Assembly: GCF_015277895.1 (NCBI RefSeq)
Contig: NZ_CP063815.1
Span: 124,001 to 188,000, forward strand
DNA: 64,000 nt
Direction of reading: 5' to 3'
DNA from: Microbacterium abyssi
Lineage (GTDB): Bacteria > Actinomycetota > Actinomycetes > Actinomycetales > Microbacteriaceae
Below the pieces are notes generated by a model. It saw only the letters and a program-made list of their open reading frames with translations, was not told the origin of the DNA and searched no databases. Shown here piece after piece: positions 33,582-42,151 of the stretch. The stretch's first letter is position 1. Every line of letters begins with the position of its first letter. A program made the position numbers and the translations under genes.

Positions 33582-34775
33582 TCATCCGCAACTGACCACG
33601 GCGTACGGGCCGGTCGATGTGTTTGTCTTCCGCAGCTCTCCGTTGACGTAGATGTTGCACGTGATGTTCGAGCCGTTCATCGTCTGCGCGTTGAAGTTCC
33701 GATAGTCCGACTCGGTCTCCCAGGTCTTCTTCCAGGGTAGTTGCGCGTCTGTTGCCTGGCTGATGTCGAAGGTGCCCGGCGCAAACCAGGTGATCGTTGC
33801 CCGAGTCCCGTCGCCGACGACCTCGTATGCGACAGTGGGCGGAACTAGGGTGAGTTCGATCGCCTTCGCGGGGTCGGCGATCGTTCCTGCGGCCGGGCTC
33901 TGCTTCATCACCCGGTGTGTGCCGTACGCTGACCCGTCCACGCTGAAGTCGGCGTCCTTCAGGATCGTGACTGCATTCCCTTCAGTCTCGCCAACGACAT
34001 CAGGGACCTTGACGCCCCACTTCAGCTGCACGCTCGAGCCGATCGGCAGTTGCCCGTCTGCTGGGGCTGGATCCATCGTTCGAACGAGTATGGCGCCTGC
34101 CGCGTGGGTGAACGGCATGGATGAGAACCCGGCGGCGAGTCCGACTGATTCGAGCTCCGTTTTCGCCTCGTCGAAGGGCATCCCAACGACCTCGGGTACA
34201 TCCACAAGCGGGGTGTCGAGGACGACTTCGAGCATCGTCCCGGCGTGGACTGTCGCGCCGGCCGCGGGCGTTTGCGAGAGAATCGTCCAGTCTCCGTAGC
34301 CCGAAAGCTGCCGAATCAGCTCGTTCTCAGACCTCAGGTCGAGGTGCGCCTCGAGGGCGCGATCGCGTGCCGCATCAAAAGCTAGACCGACCACATCAGG
34401 CGCGGATGTTTCCGCAAGCTCAATTGCGATGACGAGAGCCGTTCCGGGACGAACCCGCTCGTCCGGCGTGAGGGACTGTCGCGTCACCTCGCAGAAGTCC
34501 GACAGCGGGGGTTCTATCGTGCACTCCACGTCCGAAGCAGCATCGTCGCTCTCGTATTCGAGCCCCGCGTCGGTGATCGCTTCCAGGGCTTCCGCACGGG
34601 CTTGGCCTACGACGTCCGGAACGGCCACCCTGTCAAGACTGTCGACTACTATGATCGCGGCGACGACTGCCAGGACCAGCGCGACGAGCCCACCGAGCGC
34701 GAAGTAGTGAACTCGCCGTGGCGGCCAGAACCGGCCCCAGAACGTGCGGTTAACTCGATCCTCGACGATCGTCAC
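33582..34775 (-). CDS. Membrane-anchored PASTA-repeat protein
   Basis: A 397-aa protein: a short cytoplasmic tail (DRVNRTFWGRFWPPRRVHYF), one membrane helix (residues about 26-47: LGGLVALVLAVVAAIIVVDS) and an extracytoplasmic part with four PASTA-like repeats. These are marked by VPDVVGQARAEALEAI, APDVVGLAFDAARDRA, VPEVVGMPFDEAKTEL and VPDVVGETEGNAVTIL. The C-terminal domain (about 315-397: YEVVGDGTRATITWFAPGTF ... NITCNIYVNGEL) looks MmpS-like. PASTA repeats normally bind muropeptides in kinases or penicillin-binding proteins, but neither is fused here. The GTG at 34775 was chosen for its GGGGGAGG site 5 nt upstream. It has no kinase neighbour. Confidence 0.85.
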   Translation of the reverse strand: MTIVEDRVNRTFWGRFWPPRRVHYFALGGLVALVLAVVAAIIVVDSLDRVAVPDVVGQARAEALEAITDAGLEYESDDAASDVECTIEPPLSDFCEVTRQSLTPDERVRPGTALVIAIELAETSAPDVVGLAFDAARDRALEAHLDLRSENELIRQLSGYGDWTILSQTPAAGATVHAGTMLEVVLDTPLVDVPEVVGMPFDEAKTELESVGLAAGFSSMPFTHAAGAILVRTMDPAPADGQLPIGSSVQLKWGVKVPDVVGETEGNAVTILKDADFSVDGSAYGTHRVMKQSPAAGTIADPAKAIELTLVPPTVAYEVVGDGTRATITWFAPGTFDISQATDAQLPWKKTWETESDYRNFNAQTMNGSNITCNIYVNGELRKTNTSTGPYAVVSCG

Positions 34776-35184
34776 GTGCGCCTCCCCCAGCGACGGCTCC
34801 AACGGTTCTTCAGGAGCGCGATGAACGGCAACGGGCCGGCGCACCTGCCATGAGCTTAGCCAACGATCGACAGGCCGTTGGCGCCCCGCCCCCTTCCTGC
34901 GCGGACGCCCCGTGCAGGAAGGGGCCCCCAGGAGCCCTCAAGCACACGTAGCCAGCCGTGAGGTCGCGCAGCACGGTGCCGCACTGCTGAAGTGTCACTC
35001 GGCGTGATTGCCCACTCGCCTGCAAGAGACGGGTTCTTACGCATCCACCCAGCGGCGACGAACTCAGAGCTGGCAGACCGTCAGTTTGTAGCATCCCTGG
35101 GCAAGCTTCTTGTGTTGAGCTCTGACTCGAGGTGCAGGGGGAGTCGCGTGCCGGACACGCCAACGGGATTGGGATGCGAACGCA
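34776..35184. other. Intergenic region without recognisable gene
   Basis: I see no gene with plausible start, ribosome-binding site and codon bias. The stretch holds a strong hairpin (34890-34924) that is not directly behind any gene, so a lost or very small transcription unit may once have ended here. Confidence 0.5.
34890..34924. terminator. Orphan hairpin
   Basis: CCCCTTCCTGC and GCAGGAAGGGG form a perfect 11-bp stem with a 13-nt loop, 115 bp upstream of the PASTA gene start and far from any stop codon. The shape is that of a terminator, but no gene end is adjacent. Confidence 0.5.
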
Positions 35185-35219
35185 AACGGGGGTTCGGGCA
35201 ACTGGCCCGGACCCCCGTT
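35185..35219 (-). terminator. Hairpin after the DUF4352-like gene
   Basis: AACGGGGGTTCGGG pairs with CCCGGACCCCCGTT (one G-T pair) around a 7-nt loop, 13 bp after the stop of the minus-strand gene at 35233. Confidence 0.8.
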
Positions 35220-35232
35220 CACGTATAGAGCC

Positions 35233-36081
35233 TTACGGCTGAACGAAGACCTCGTCAGCGAACATCCCGGGGCTTACCCGGATCAGCGCGGTCTCACCGT
35301 CCGGCACGAGGAAGGCCTCTGAGCCCGTCGCCGATGCGCCGTTGTAAAGCTCGTCCATGCCGAAGCCGTCTTCGAGAATGACGATGTTGTCGTAGCTGTT
35401 AACGACGTTCCCTGCGCTCGTGACGAACGCGACGCTGGCCTCGGCGGCCAGCCCCGACTCGTCACCCGTGTAGGTGACGGTGTAGTTGACGACTTCGTAG
35501 TGCGAACCCGCGGGAGCAGGGTCGTTGAAGCCGTTGGCGGCAACGGCAGCAGCACCGTCGACCGTGTGGCTGTTCACGACGACGGTCCAGTCCGATGAAC
35601 TGATCTGAGAGCCGAGCGGGTACGGGTTCTCACGCGTGCCCTCGGCCGCAGCATCCGCCGGCTCTTCCTCGGCAGCAGCCTCGGCATCCTCGTCGGCGGG
35701 CTGCGAGACCACGGTGTCGCCGCTGCCGAACTCCTCGTCGAACGCCTCGCTCGCCGCATTGGCGACCACGGCGAAGAAGACCACGAAGCCGACGATCGTG
35801 CCGATGACGGAGAGGACCAGGCCGACGACGCCCATCCACTTGCGGTCGCCCTTGAGGAACAGCGAAACGATGCTGATCACGAAGGCGATCGGCAGCAGGA
35901 TCCAGCCGATGATCAGCGCGCCCGGCACGCACGCGAAGACGAATCCGACGGCTGCGGTGATGAGCGCGATGAGCGCCAGGACGTTCGTCTTCTTCGGTGT
36001 GGTTGCCGGCGCGTCAGCCGGCGGCATCGAGGGAGGCATCGGCTGCGACGACGGCGCAGCGGGAGGGGTGGGTACGGACAT
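35233..36081 (-). CDS. Membrane protein with C-terminal DUF4352-like extracytoplasmic domain
   Basis: A 282-aa protein. The N-terminus is Pro-rich (residues 1-28), then come three hydrophobic helices (NVLALIALITAAVGFVFACV; PGALIIGWILLPIAFVISIV; GVVGLVLSVIGTIVGFVVFF), an acidic Ala/Glu linker (about 115-150), and a beta-sandwich domain (NPYPLGSQISSSDWTVVVNS ... GSHYEVVNYTVTYTGDESG) that matches DUF4352/telokin-like domains of surface lipoproteins. It is probably displayed outside the membrane. Function unknown. It has its own promoter region and a terminator. Confidence 0.85.
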   Translation of the reverse strand: MSVPTPPAAPSSQPMPPSMPPADAPATTPKKTNVLALIALITAAVGFVFACVPGALIIGWILLPIAFVISIVSLFLKGDRKWMGVVGLVLSVIGTIVGFVVFFAVVANAASEAFDEEFGSGDTVVSQPADEDAEAAAEEEPADAAAEGTRENPYPLGSQISSSDWTVVVNSHTVDGAAAVAANGFNDPAPAGSHYEVVNYTVTYTGDESGLAAEASVAFVTSAGNVVNSYDNIVILEDGFGMDELYNGASATGSEAFLVPDGETALIRVSPGMFADEVFVQP

Positions 36082-36384
36082 GTGATTCCTTCAGGAGTGT
36101 GCGCGGAGCACCGGCCTGCCCCACGACGGATGCCGTAGGGCGCGCAGGTTCGCACGCACTCAGATGCTGCTCTGAATCAGGGTATGAATCGGGAGCGCGG
36201 GTAAGGCTCCGTGGTTCGTGCGGACCGGCTTGGAATCACAGTATCGAAAGGTGGGGACATTGGTTGCGCCCCACGTTCGTGGATCAATCCCAGCGACCAT
36301 CATCAACGTGGCCATCACTTCCTGCTGCATGATCGGCTCATCCAGAATCGCATGCGGAACGCCACCGCGAACTAGGCTCAACCC
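36082..36384. other. Divergent intergenic region
   Basis: It lies between the DUF4352-like gene and the gene at 36385. It holds a diverged copy (36223-36246) of a sequence at 33381-33404; both read TGLESQYR on the plus strand. A TAGGCT box (36373-36378) lies just before the GTG at 36385. Nothing else is recognised. Confidence 0.5.
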
Positions 36385-37224
36385 GTGCCCTGGAGAACCG
36401 TCGAACTGCGCGTCGACCGCGACAGCGTCGCGATGGGCGATGACGTCGAGTCCCACGCGAGAACAGTGACCGTCCCACGCGGGACGCCGTTGAGCGTTGC
36501 GATCGAGCAGTCTTCACCTGAGATCAGAGCCCGAGGCTGGTCGTGGGTCGCGGTCGTGGACCGCGAGGTCGTTGCCGTCTGGTCCGTCGATCACGGAGCA
36601 CAACTGCTCGTCCAAGACCGCAAGCTCACTCGCGGCCCGGTCGACATCCACTTCCGGTACTTCGTTCAGATCGACCCCGGCTGGCTCTTCGATCGCCTGG
36701 CGCAGGGCGCTGCGGCCAACCGCCGCGAACTCGAAGCGGAGTACGCGCCGATCGCGCGCGAGAGGTACCTAGCCGAACTGCGTCGCCGCGAGCGCGTGAT
36801 CGATGCCCGACTGCTGAGCGCCGAGTGTATCGAGGCTATTCAGCACCTCGGGGCCGTCATCACTCTGCATGCCGACGTCGCCTGCGACTTCACCCACGCC
36901 GGCGACGCCTGGGCGGTGCGCCGCGCCGACACGATGCTCCAGGTGTTCGTCGGCGGCGGGGCGCCGTTCGCGTCGATTCGACCGCACGCCCTCGGTGAAG
37001 CGTGGCTCGTCGGAACCCTCGGCGCCTCCGCGCGCATCGCGGCGGGTCTGCCAGACCTGCCCGACGTCGACCCCCTGCCGGGCCTGGAACTCACCCAGCA
37101 CGGTGGGCGCTGGATGTCACACGGAGCGACGGTCGTGCAAGTCAGAACAGAACTCGCGGCCCGCGTCGCGAGACTCGTCTTCGGGCGTTCAGTCGCTGAG
37201 GTGCGGGCACTTCTCGAGGTCTGA
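36385..37224 (+). CDS. Hypothetical protein (279 aa)
   Basis: Not recognised. A soluble protein with an N-terminal beta-rich part (VELRVDRDSVAMGDDVESHA; RGWSWVAVVDREVVAVWSVD) and a helical middle (FDRLAQGAAANRRELEAEYA then PIARERYLAELRRRERVIDA). In the C-terminal half ACDFTHAGDAWAVRRADTML and GRWMSHGATVVQVRTELAAR could be a small alpha/beta fold. GTG start; a TAGGCT -10-like box 6 nt upstream suggests leaderless mRNA. It converges with the SDR gene 34 bp downstream. Confidence 0.65.
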   Translation: MPWRTVELRVDRDSVAMGDDVESHARTVTVPRGTPLSVAIEQSSPEIRARGWSWVAVVDREVVAVWSVDHGAQLLVQDRKLTRGPVDIHFRYFVQIDPGWLFDRLAQGAAANRRELEAEYAPIARERYLAELRRRERVIDARLLSAECIEAIQHLGAVITLHADVACDFTHAGDAWAVRRADTMLQVFVGGGAPFASIRPHALGEAWLVGTLGASARIAAGLPDLPDVDPLPGLELTQHGGRWMSHGATVVQVRTELAARVARLVFGRSVAEVRALLEV

Positions 37225-37258
37225 ACCCGTTACCCGACGTCCCCGAGTCCACCACCGC

Positions 37259-38011
37259 TCACGGAGCCGTGTATCCACCATCCACGAGGTGGTAGCTGCC
37301 GGTGATGAAGCTTGCGGCGTCGCTCGCAAGGAAGACGATGAGGTTCGCGACCTCGTCGGCCTGCCCGAGCCGGCCGATCGGATGCTTCGACACGAGGAAC
37401 TCTCTCGCCTCAGCATCCATCTGCGCCAGCAGAGGAGTGTCGATGAAGCCGGGACCGACCGAGTTCACACGCACGCCCTGCGCCGAGTACTCCAGCGCGG
37501 CCGTCTTGGTCATTCCGACGACGCCGTGCTTCGCCGCGACGTACGCGGGGGAGGTGGCGAAGCCGACGCTGCCCAGGATCGACGCGACGTTCACCACAGA
37601 TCCACCGCCGTTGTCGAGGATCGAGGGGATCTGCGCCTTCATGTTGCGGAACACCGCGTTCAGGTTGATCGCGATGACCTTGTCCCAGTCATCGTCCCCG
37701 TACTCGGCAGTCGGGGCGGCCGCGCCGCCGATGCCGGCATTGTTCACGCCGATGCGCAGAGGGGCAAGGCTGTTCGCCTGCTCGATGGATGACGCGATCC
37801 ACTTGGTGTCGGTCGCGTCGCCCGGGGATGCCTCGGCGACACCACCTGCGGCGCGAATCTCGTCGACCACCGACTGGGCCGCCTCGGCGTTCAGGTCGTT
37901 CACGACCACGGATGCGCCGTTCTGCGCCAGCAGCAGCGCGGTGGACTTGCCGATGCCGCTCCCTGCTCCGGTGACGATCGCCGATCGGTCTGAAACGTCG
38001 TATTGCGCCAT
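37259..38011 (-). CDS. SDR family NAD(P)-dependent oxidoreductase
   Basis: A classical 250-aa short-chain dehydrogenase. TGAGSGIGKS (cofactor Gly-rich loop), VNNAGIGG, the active-site Ser in NVASILGSVGF, YVAAKHG (Tyr-x-x-x-Lys), VNSVGPGFIDTPLL and the C-terminal ITGSYHLVDGGYTAP are all present. The substrate cannot be assigned. GGAGGGAG precedes the ATG at 38011. It lies downstream of the GH2 glycosidase but is separated by a strong terminator, so it probably has its own promoter. Confidence 0.92.
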   Translation of the reverse strand: MAQYDVSDRSAIVTGAGSGIGKSTALLLAQNGASVVVNDLNAEAAQSVVDEIRAAGGVAEASPGDATDTKWIASSIEQANSLAPLRIGVNNAGIGGAAAPTAEYGDDDWDKVIAINLNAVFRNMKAQIPSILDNGGGSVVNVASILGSVGFATSPAYVAAKHGVVGMTKTAALEYSAQGVRVNSVGPGFIDTPLLAQMDAEAREFLVSKHPIGRLGQADEVANLIVFLASDAASFITGSYHLVDGGYTAP

Positions 38012-38122
38012 GACGACTCCCTCCAGGGCGAGCACTGCACCGGGAGAGCTTCTCGGTCGGTCCGCCCTCCTCGACCATACGTCGCGTGCGCATTCGTCGC
38101 CGTGGCCTTGACATTGACGGGT

Positions 38123-38160
38123 GCGGCCGTCGGCCGTCGCCGTGATCTGCCGACGGCCGC
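38123..38160 (-). terminator. Terminator of the GH2/ABC operon
   Basis: GCGGCCGTCGGC and GCCGACGGCCGC form a perfect 12-bp stem, 5 bp after the GH2 stop codon (minus strand). Confidence 0.85.
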
Positions 38161-38165
38161 CCCTT

Positions 38166-40277
38166 CTACCGCTCTTCCGGCTGCTCCGCCCCGACGAACT
38201 CGCCCTCGCGCGCACCACGACGGTTCGGGGCTTCGACCTCGGCGGCATCCAGGAAGGCCCGCGCCACAACGGCGCCCGCAGCATCCGTCGCCCAGATCAC
38301 GAACCGGCCGGCACCGTCGCGCGCGGGCACGCCGAGCGGCACAGCATCCGACAGCGCGAACGGGGCGACCTCGAAACGAGACGTCGACGCGAACCCGGCC
38401 GAGGGCAGGGCGTCCGTCGGTGCACCGGCCGGCACCCACGCGCCGTGCACTGCGACCGACACGGTCGAGCGCCCGTGGTGCGAGACGTGCACGTCGAGGT
38501 CGAACGCGGACACCGGCAGCGCCAGATCGGCGCCGGCCCGGGAAGGAACTAGATCGAGCACGAGCACGGTCTCGGCGTTCACGTCGGCCGGGACGCATCC
38601 GCCCCAGTCCTTCGTCCGCCGATCCTCGGTCAGCAGCCCGGCGCACTCGTGCTCGACATCCGAGAACTCGGTGTACACGTACCCGGAGTAGCGGTCGTGG
38701 CGACGCAGCTCCTGCGTCTCCCACCGCAGGTGCCACGCCCGCTCGAGGCTTGTGAACCCCTCGCCGTACTCGCTGTTCAGGATCGGCACCCCGGTACGCG
38801 GGAACGACGCCGACCCGTAGAACGACTTGTCGACGGTGAAGTCCGGGCCCAGACGCACGGGGAAAGTCTCGCGCTCACCGGAGGCCAGGTCCTCCACCGC
38901 CTGCTTCCACGTCGCGAGGTCAGGCTCGTAGTAGTGCCAGTCGACGAGGTCGCTCTTCACGTGCGACCAGCCGGAGTTCTCCACGATGGGCCTCGTGTCG
39001 TCGAGCGCGCGCAACAGGCCATAGGCCCGCACTGCGGCCTCGGCGCGAGCGGCGCTGCCCGGGATGTCCCAGTCCAGGCCCCACTCCTCGTTGTACAAGC
39101 CCCAGATGACGATGCTCGGGTGGTTGCCGTCACGCTCGACCATCGCGGGCAGCTGCGCCTCGAACGCGGCGGCGGCCTCCGACGAGAAGCGACTCGGACA
39201 CGCGGGCTCCGCCCACACGAGCATGCCGGTGACATCGGCCTCCTGCAGCCAGATCGGGTCCTCGAACTTCAGGTGCTTGCGCACGAGGTTGTAACCGAGC
39301 TCACGAGCCAGCGCGATATCCCGGCGCAGCGCCTCGGCATCGGGCGCCGTGAGACCGGTGTCGGGCCAGTACCCCTGGTCGAGCACGCCGCGCACGTACA
39401 GCCGCGACCCGTTCAGCACGAGCTCCTCGCCGCGCGTCTCGATCCGCCGCAGGCCGGTCGTCGCGATGACGCGGTCCGCGAGCTCGCCGTCGCCCACCGT
39501 GATCTCGACGCGGTACAGGTGCGGATCCTCCGGCGACCACAACCGCGGCTCGGCGAACTCGATGCGACCGGAGGCGTGCCCCGTAGCATCCGAGACCAGC
39601 TCGACCGCGACCCCGTCGACGAGAGCCCGCACGACCGTGCCGCCCACCTCATCGCCCGCCAGCCCGACAGAGATGTCGATACCGGTCAGGCTGTCGCCGC
39701 GCAGCGCGACAGTACGTGCGTAGGTGCGCCCTCGCGCTTCCAGCCAGACCGACTGCCAGATGCCCGAGGTCGGCGTGAACGAGACGCCGTCGTAGTCGTC
39801 GCGAGGGATCGACCGCTGCTTGCCGTGCGCGATCGCGCGCTTGTCGGCCGGGGCCTCCACCTCGACCTCGAGCTCGGACGCGACGCCGGAAACGACGAAG
39901 TCGGTGACGTCGAACTCGAACGACTCGTAGCCGCCGACGTGCTCGCCGATCGTCGTGCCGTCGATGCGCACCACGGCACGGTGGTGAACGGCGCCGAAGC
40001 TCAGCACGACACGGCGACCCGTCCACTCGACCGGAACGACGACCTGCCGACGATAGACCCCGCGCTCGAGCCACGTGCGGCGGATGCCCGACGCCTCGCT
40101 CTCCCAGGCGAACGGCACCGTGATGTCCGACCGGATGCCGTCGGCCTCGAAGTCCCAGCGGCCGTTGAGCGTCAGCCAGCGCTCCGAGCGGTCGCGGTCG
40201 GGCCGCGGGTACTCGGGCCGGGGGGCGGCTCCGGTCTCAGAGGAGACGAGGGCCTGGTCGGTGATGGAGAGTGACAC
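38166..40277 (-). CDS. Glycoside hydrolase family 2 protein
   Basis: A 703-aa retaining glycosidase with no signal peptide, so intracellular. Domain order: sugar-binding jelly roll (about 30-190, RPDRDRSERWLTLNGRWDFE), immunoglobulin-like domain (about 190-285) and TIM barrel (285-590). The acid/base Glu is in WGLYNEEWG (about 395) and the nucleophile Glu in NSEYGEGF (about 499). A C-terminal beta domain follows. GH2 covers beta-galactosidase, beta-mannosidase and beta-glucuronidase activities, and the sequence alone does not decide. It starts with GTG 2 bp after the permease stop, so it is the last gene of the ABC operon and cleaves the imported saccharide. Confidence 0.92.
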   Translation of the reverse strand: MSLSITDQALVSSETGAAPRPEYPRPDRDRSERWLTLNGRWDFEADGIRSDITVPFAWESEASGIRRTWLERGVYRRQVVVPVEWTGRRVVLSFGAVHHRAVVRIDGTTIGEHVGGYESFEFDVTDFVVSGVASELEVEVEAPADKRAIAHGKQRSIPRDDYDGVSFTPTSGIWQSVWLEARGRTYARTVALRGDSLTGIDISVGLAGDEVGGTVVRALVDGVAVELVSDATGHASGRIEFAEPRLWSPEDPHLYRVEITVGDGELADRVIATTGLRRIETRGEELVLNGSRLYVRGVLDQGYWPDTGLTAPDAEALRRDIALARELGYNLVRKHLKFEDPIWLQEADVTGMLVWAEPACPSRFSSEAAAAFEAQLPAMVERDGNHPSIVIWGLYNEEWGLDWDIPGSAARAEAAVRAYGLLRALDDTRPIVENSGWSHVKSDLVDWHYYEPDLATWKQAVEDLASGERETFPVRLGPDFTVDKSFYGSASFPRTGVPILNSEYGEGFTSLERAWHLRWETQELRRHDRYSGYVYTEFSDVEHECAGLLTEDRRTKDWGGCVPADVNAETVLVLDLVPSRAGADLALPVSAFDLDVHVSHHGRSTVSVAVHGAWVPAGAPTDALPSAGFASTSRFEVAPFALSDAVPLGVPARDGAGRFVIWATDAAGAVVARAFLDAAEVEAPNRRGAREGEFVGAEQPEER

Positions 40278-40279
40278 GT

Positions 40280-41191
40280 TCAGCCTTTCACGCTGCCGGC
40301 GAGGATGCCGTTGATGAAGTGACGCTGGAGCACGATGAAGAGCACCAGCAGGGGAATGAGGGCGATGGAACTCGCCGCGAGGAGCTCGCCGGTGACCGTC
40401 GCGTAGTCCGCGCCGATCCGGTTGCCGGTGATGTTCTGCGCGAGCGTGGACAGCACGACCTGCAGAGTCGCCATCTGCTCGGAGCTGGCCACGATCACCG
40501 GCCAGACGAAGTCGTTGTAAATGTTCATGATCGTCAGGACCGCGAGACCGGCGAGGCCCGGGCGGATGACGGGCACGATCACGCGCCAGAAGATGCCGAA
40601 CTCGCTGCAGCCGTCGACGCGGGCGGCATCGAGCAGCTCGTCGGGGACGGCGCTGATCACCTGCCGCATCCAGAAGATCGCGAACGCGTCGATCGCTCCG
40701 GGCAGGATCAGTGCCTGGTACGTGTTGACCCAGCCGAGCGCCTTCATCTCGAGCAGCAGCGGGATGATCAGCACGATCGTCGGCAGCATCAGCGTGATGA
40801 GCACTGTGCCGAAGATCAGGTTCTTGCCGACGAAGCTGTACTTCGCGAAGGCGAAGGCGGCCAGCGGCGCGAAGAACAGCGTGATGCCGCCCTTCACGAC
40901 GAGCACAATCCCGGTGTTGAGGAACCCGTGAGCGATCGGCACGTCCTGGAACATCGCGGTGAAGTTCTCGAGCGTGAAGGTGCTCGGGTCGAATCCGAGC
41001 GGGTCGCGGATGATGTCGTTCGGCTGCTTGAAAGACGACACGATCGCCCAGGCGACCGGCGCGAGGAACGCGACCAGCAGGATCATCAGGAAGACGTGCG
41101 ATCCGATTCGCAGGCTCGGACGGCGCGTGATTCGGGTTCGAGGGGCGGATGCCGCGGCATCCGTCTCGGGGCGGATCAAGGTATCGGTCAT
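40280..41191 (-). CDS. CUT1 sugar ABC permease (MalG type)
   Basis: A 303-aa inner-membrane protein with six helices. The EAA-loop region is ELLDAARVDGCSEFGIFWRV then IVPVIRPGLAG. A roughly 25-residue cytoplasmic N-tail precedes the first helix. The ATG at 41191 lies 2 bp after the upstream permease stop. A longer open frame upstream on this strand is a shadow over the first permease gene. It forms an importer with the genes at 41194 and 42152. Confidence 0.93.
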   Translation of the reverse strand: MTDTLIRPETDAAASAPRTRITRRPSLRIGSHVFLMILLVAFLAPVAWAIVSSFKQPNDIIRDPLGFDPSTFTLENFTAMFQDVPIAHGFLNTGIVLVVKGGITLFFAPLAAFAFAKYSFVGKNLIFGTVLITLMLPTIVLIIPLLLEMKALGWVNTYQALILPGAIDAFAIFWMRQVISAVPDELLDAARVDGCSEFGIFWRVIVPVIRPGLAGLAVLTIMNIYNDFVWPVIVASSEQMATLQVVLSTLAQNITGNRIGADYATVTGELLAASSIALIPLLVLFIVLQRHFINGILAGSVKG

Positions 41192-41193
41192 GA

Positions 41194-42138
41194 TCAGTCC
41201 TTCGCTCTCAGCATCCGGACGAAGAACAGCGAGAGCACCATCACGAGGATCACGAGCAGGAACGAGTTCGCCGCTCCCGTGCCGAGGTCGCCGCGCGTGA
41301 TGTGGTTGTAGAGGTAGTAGCCCGCCGTGGTCGTGGAGTTGTACGGACCGCCCTGAGTGACGACGAACGGCTCGGCGAACATCTGGAACACGGCGAGCGT
41401 CTGCAGCACCACCGCGAACATGATGGTGCGGCGCAGCAGCGGCACGGTGATGCTCCACAGCTGCCGGAGCCGCGATGCGCCGTCGAGTTCTGCCGCCTCG
41501 TACATCGAGTTGTCGATCGACTGCAGGCCCGACAGCAGGATGATGACGATGAATCCCGTCGTCTTCCACAGGAACAGCAGCGCGAGTGTCGGCTTCGCCC
41601 ACGCGCTCGTCGTGAGCCAGCCGATGTCGGAGATGCCGAACATGCCGAGGAACGCGTTGATCGCACCGTACTGCTGATCGAACAGCACCACCCAGATCTG
41701 GGCGACGGCGACGAGCGGGGTGACGAACGGCACGATGAACGCGACGCGGTAGAGGCCGCGCAGCTTGAGCTTCGCCGAGTTCAGCAGCACCGCGACGATG
41801 ATCGACAGGACGATCTGGATCGGGACGATCAGCAGCCACAGGATGGCCGAGTTGCCCAGCGAGCTCCAGAACGCCTCGCTCGTCAGCAGGTAGGTGTAGT
41901 TGCCCCAGCCCACCCACTCCGCGGCCCCGGATCCGCGCCAGTTCGTGAAGCTCAGCCGCGCCGTGAAGATCAGCGGGTAGACGCTGAACGCGACGAAGAT
42001 CACGAGGAACGGCAGGACGAAGAGGTACGGCGCGGAGCGCCGCCTGAACTTCGCCATGCTGTTCCGGCGCGTGACGCCGGGGGATGCGTCACGGCCTGGG
42101 CGCGGTGGCGCCGCGGAGGGGAGGGTGGAGGTCGTCAT
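41194..42138 (-). CDS. CUT1 sugar ABC permease (MalF type)
   Basis: A 314-aa inner-membrane protein. The N-terminal Ser/Pro/Arg-rich tail (1-35) is followed by six helices (PYLFVLPFLVIFVAFSVYPL onward). The EAA motif is MYEAAELDGASRLRQLWSIT then VPLLRR. It lies between the binding protein and the second permease. No ATPase gene is present in this operon either. Confidence 0.93.
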   Translation of the reverse strand: MTTSTLPSAAPPRPGRDASPGVTRRNSMAKFRRRSAPYLFVLPFLVIFVAFSVYPLIFTARLSFTNWRGSGAAEWVGWGNYTYLLTSEAFWSSLGNSAILWLLIVPIQIVLSIIVAVLLNSAKLKLRGLYRVAFIVPFVTPLVAVAQIWVVLFDQQYGAINAFLGMFGISDIGWLTTSAWAKPTLALLFLWKTTGFIVIILLSGLQSIDNSMYEAAELDGASRLRQLWSITVPLLRRTIMFAVVLQTLAVFQMFAEPFVVTQGGPYNSTTTAGYYLYNHITRGDLGTGAANSFLLVILVMVLSLFFVRMLRAKD

Positions 42139-42151
42139 CGTGGGGAGTCCG

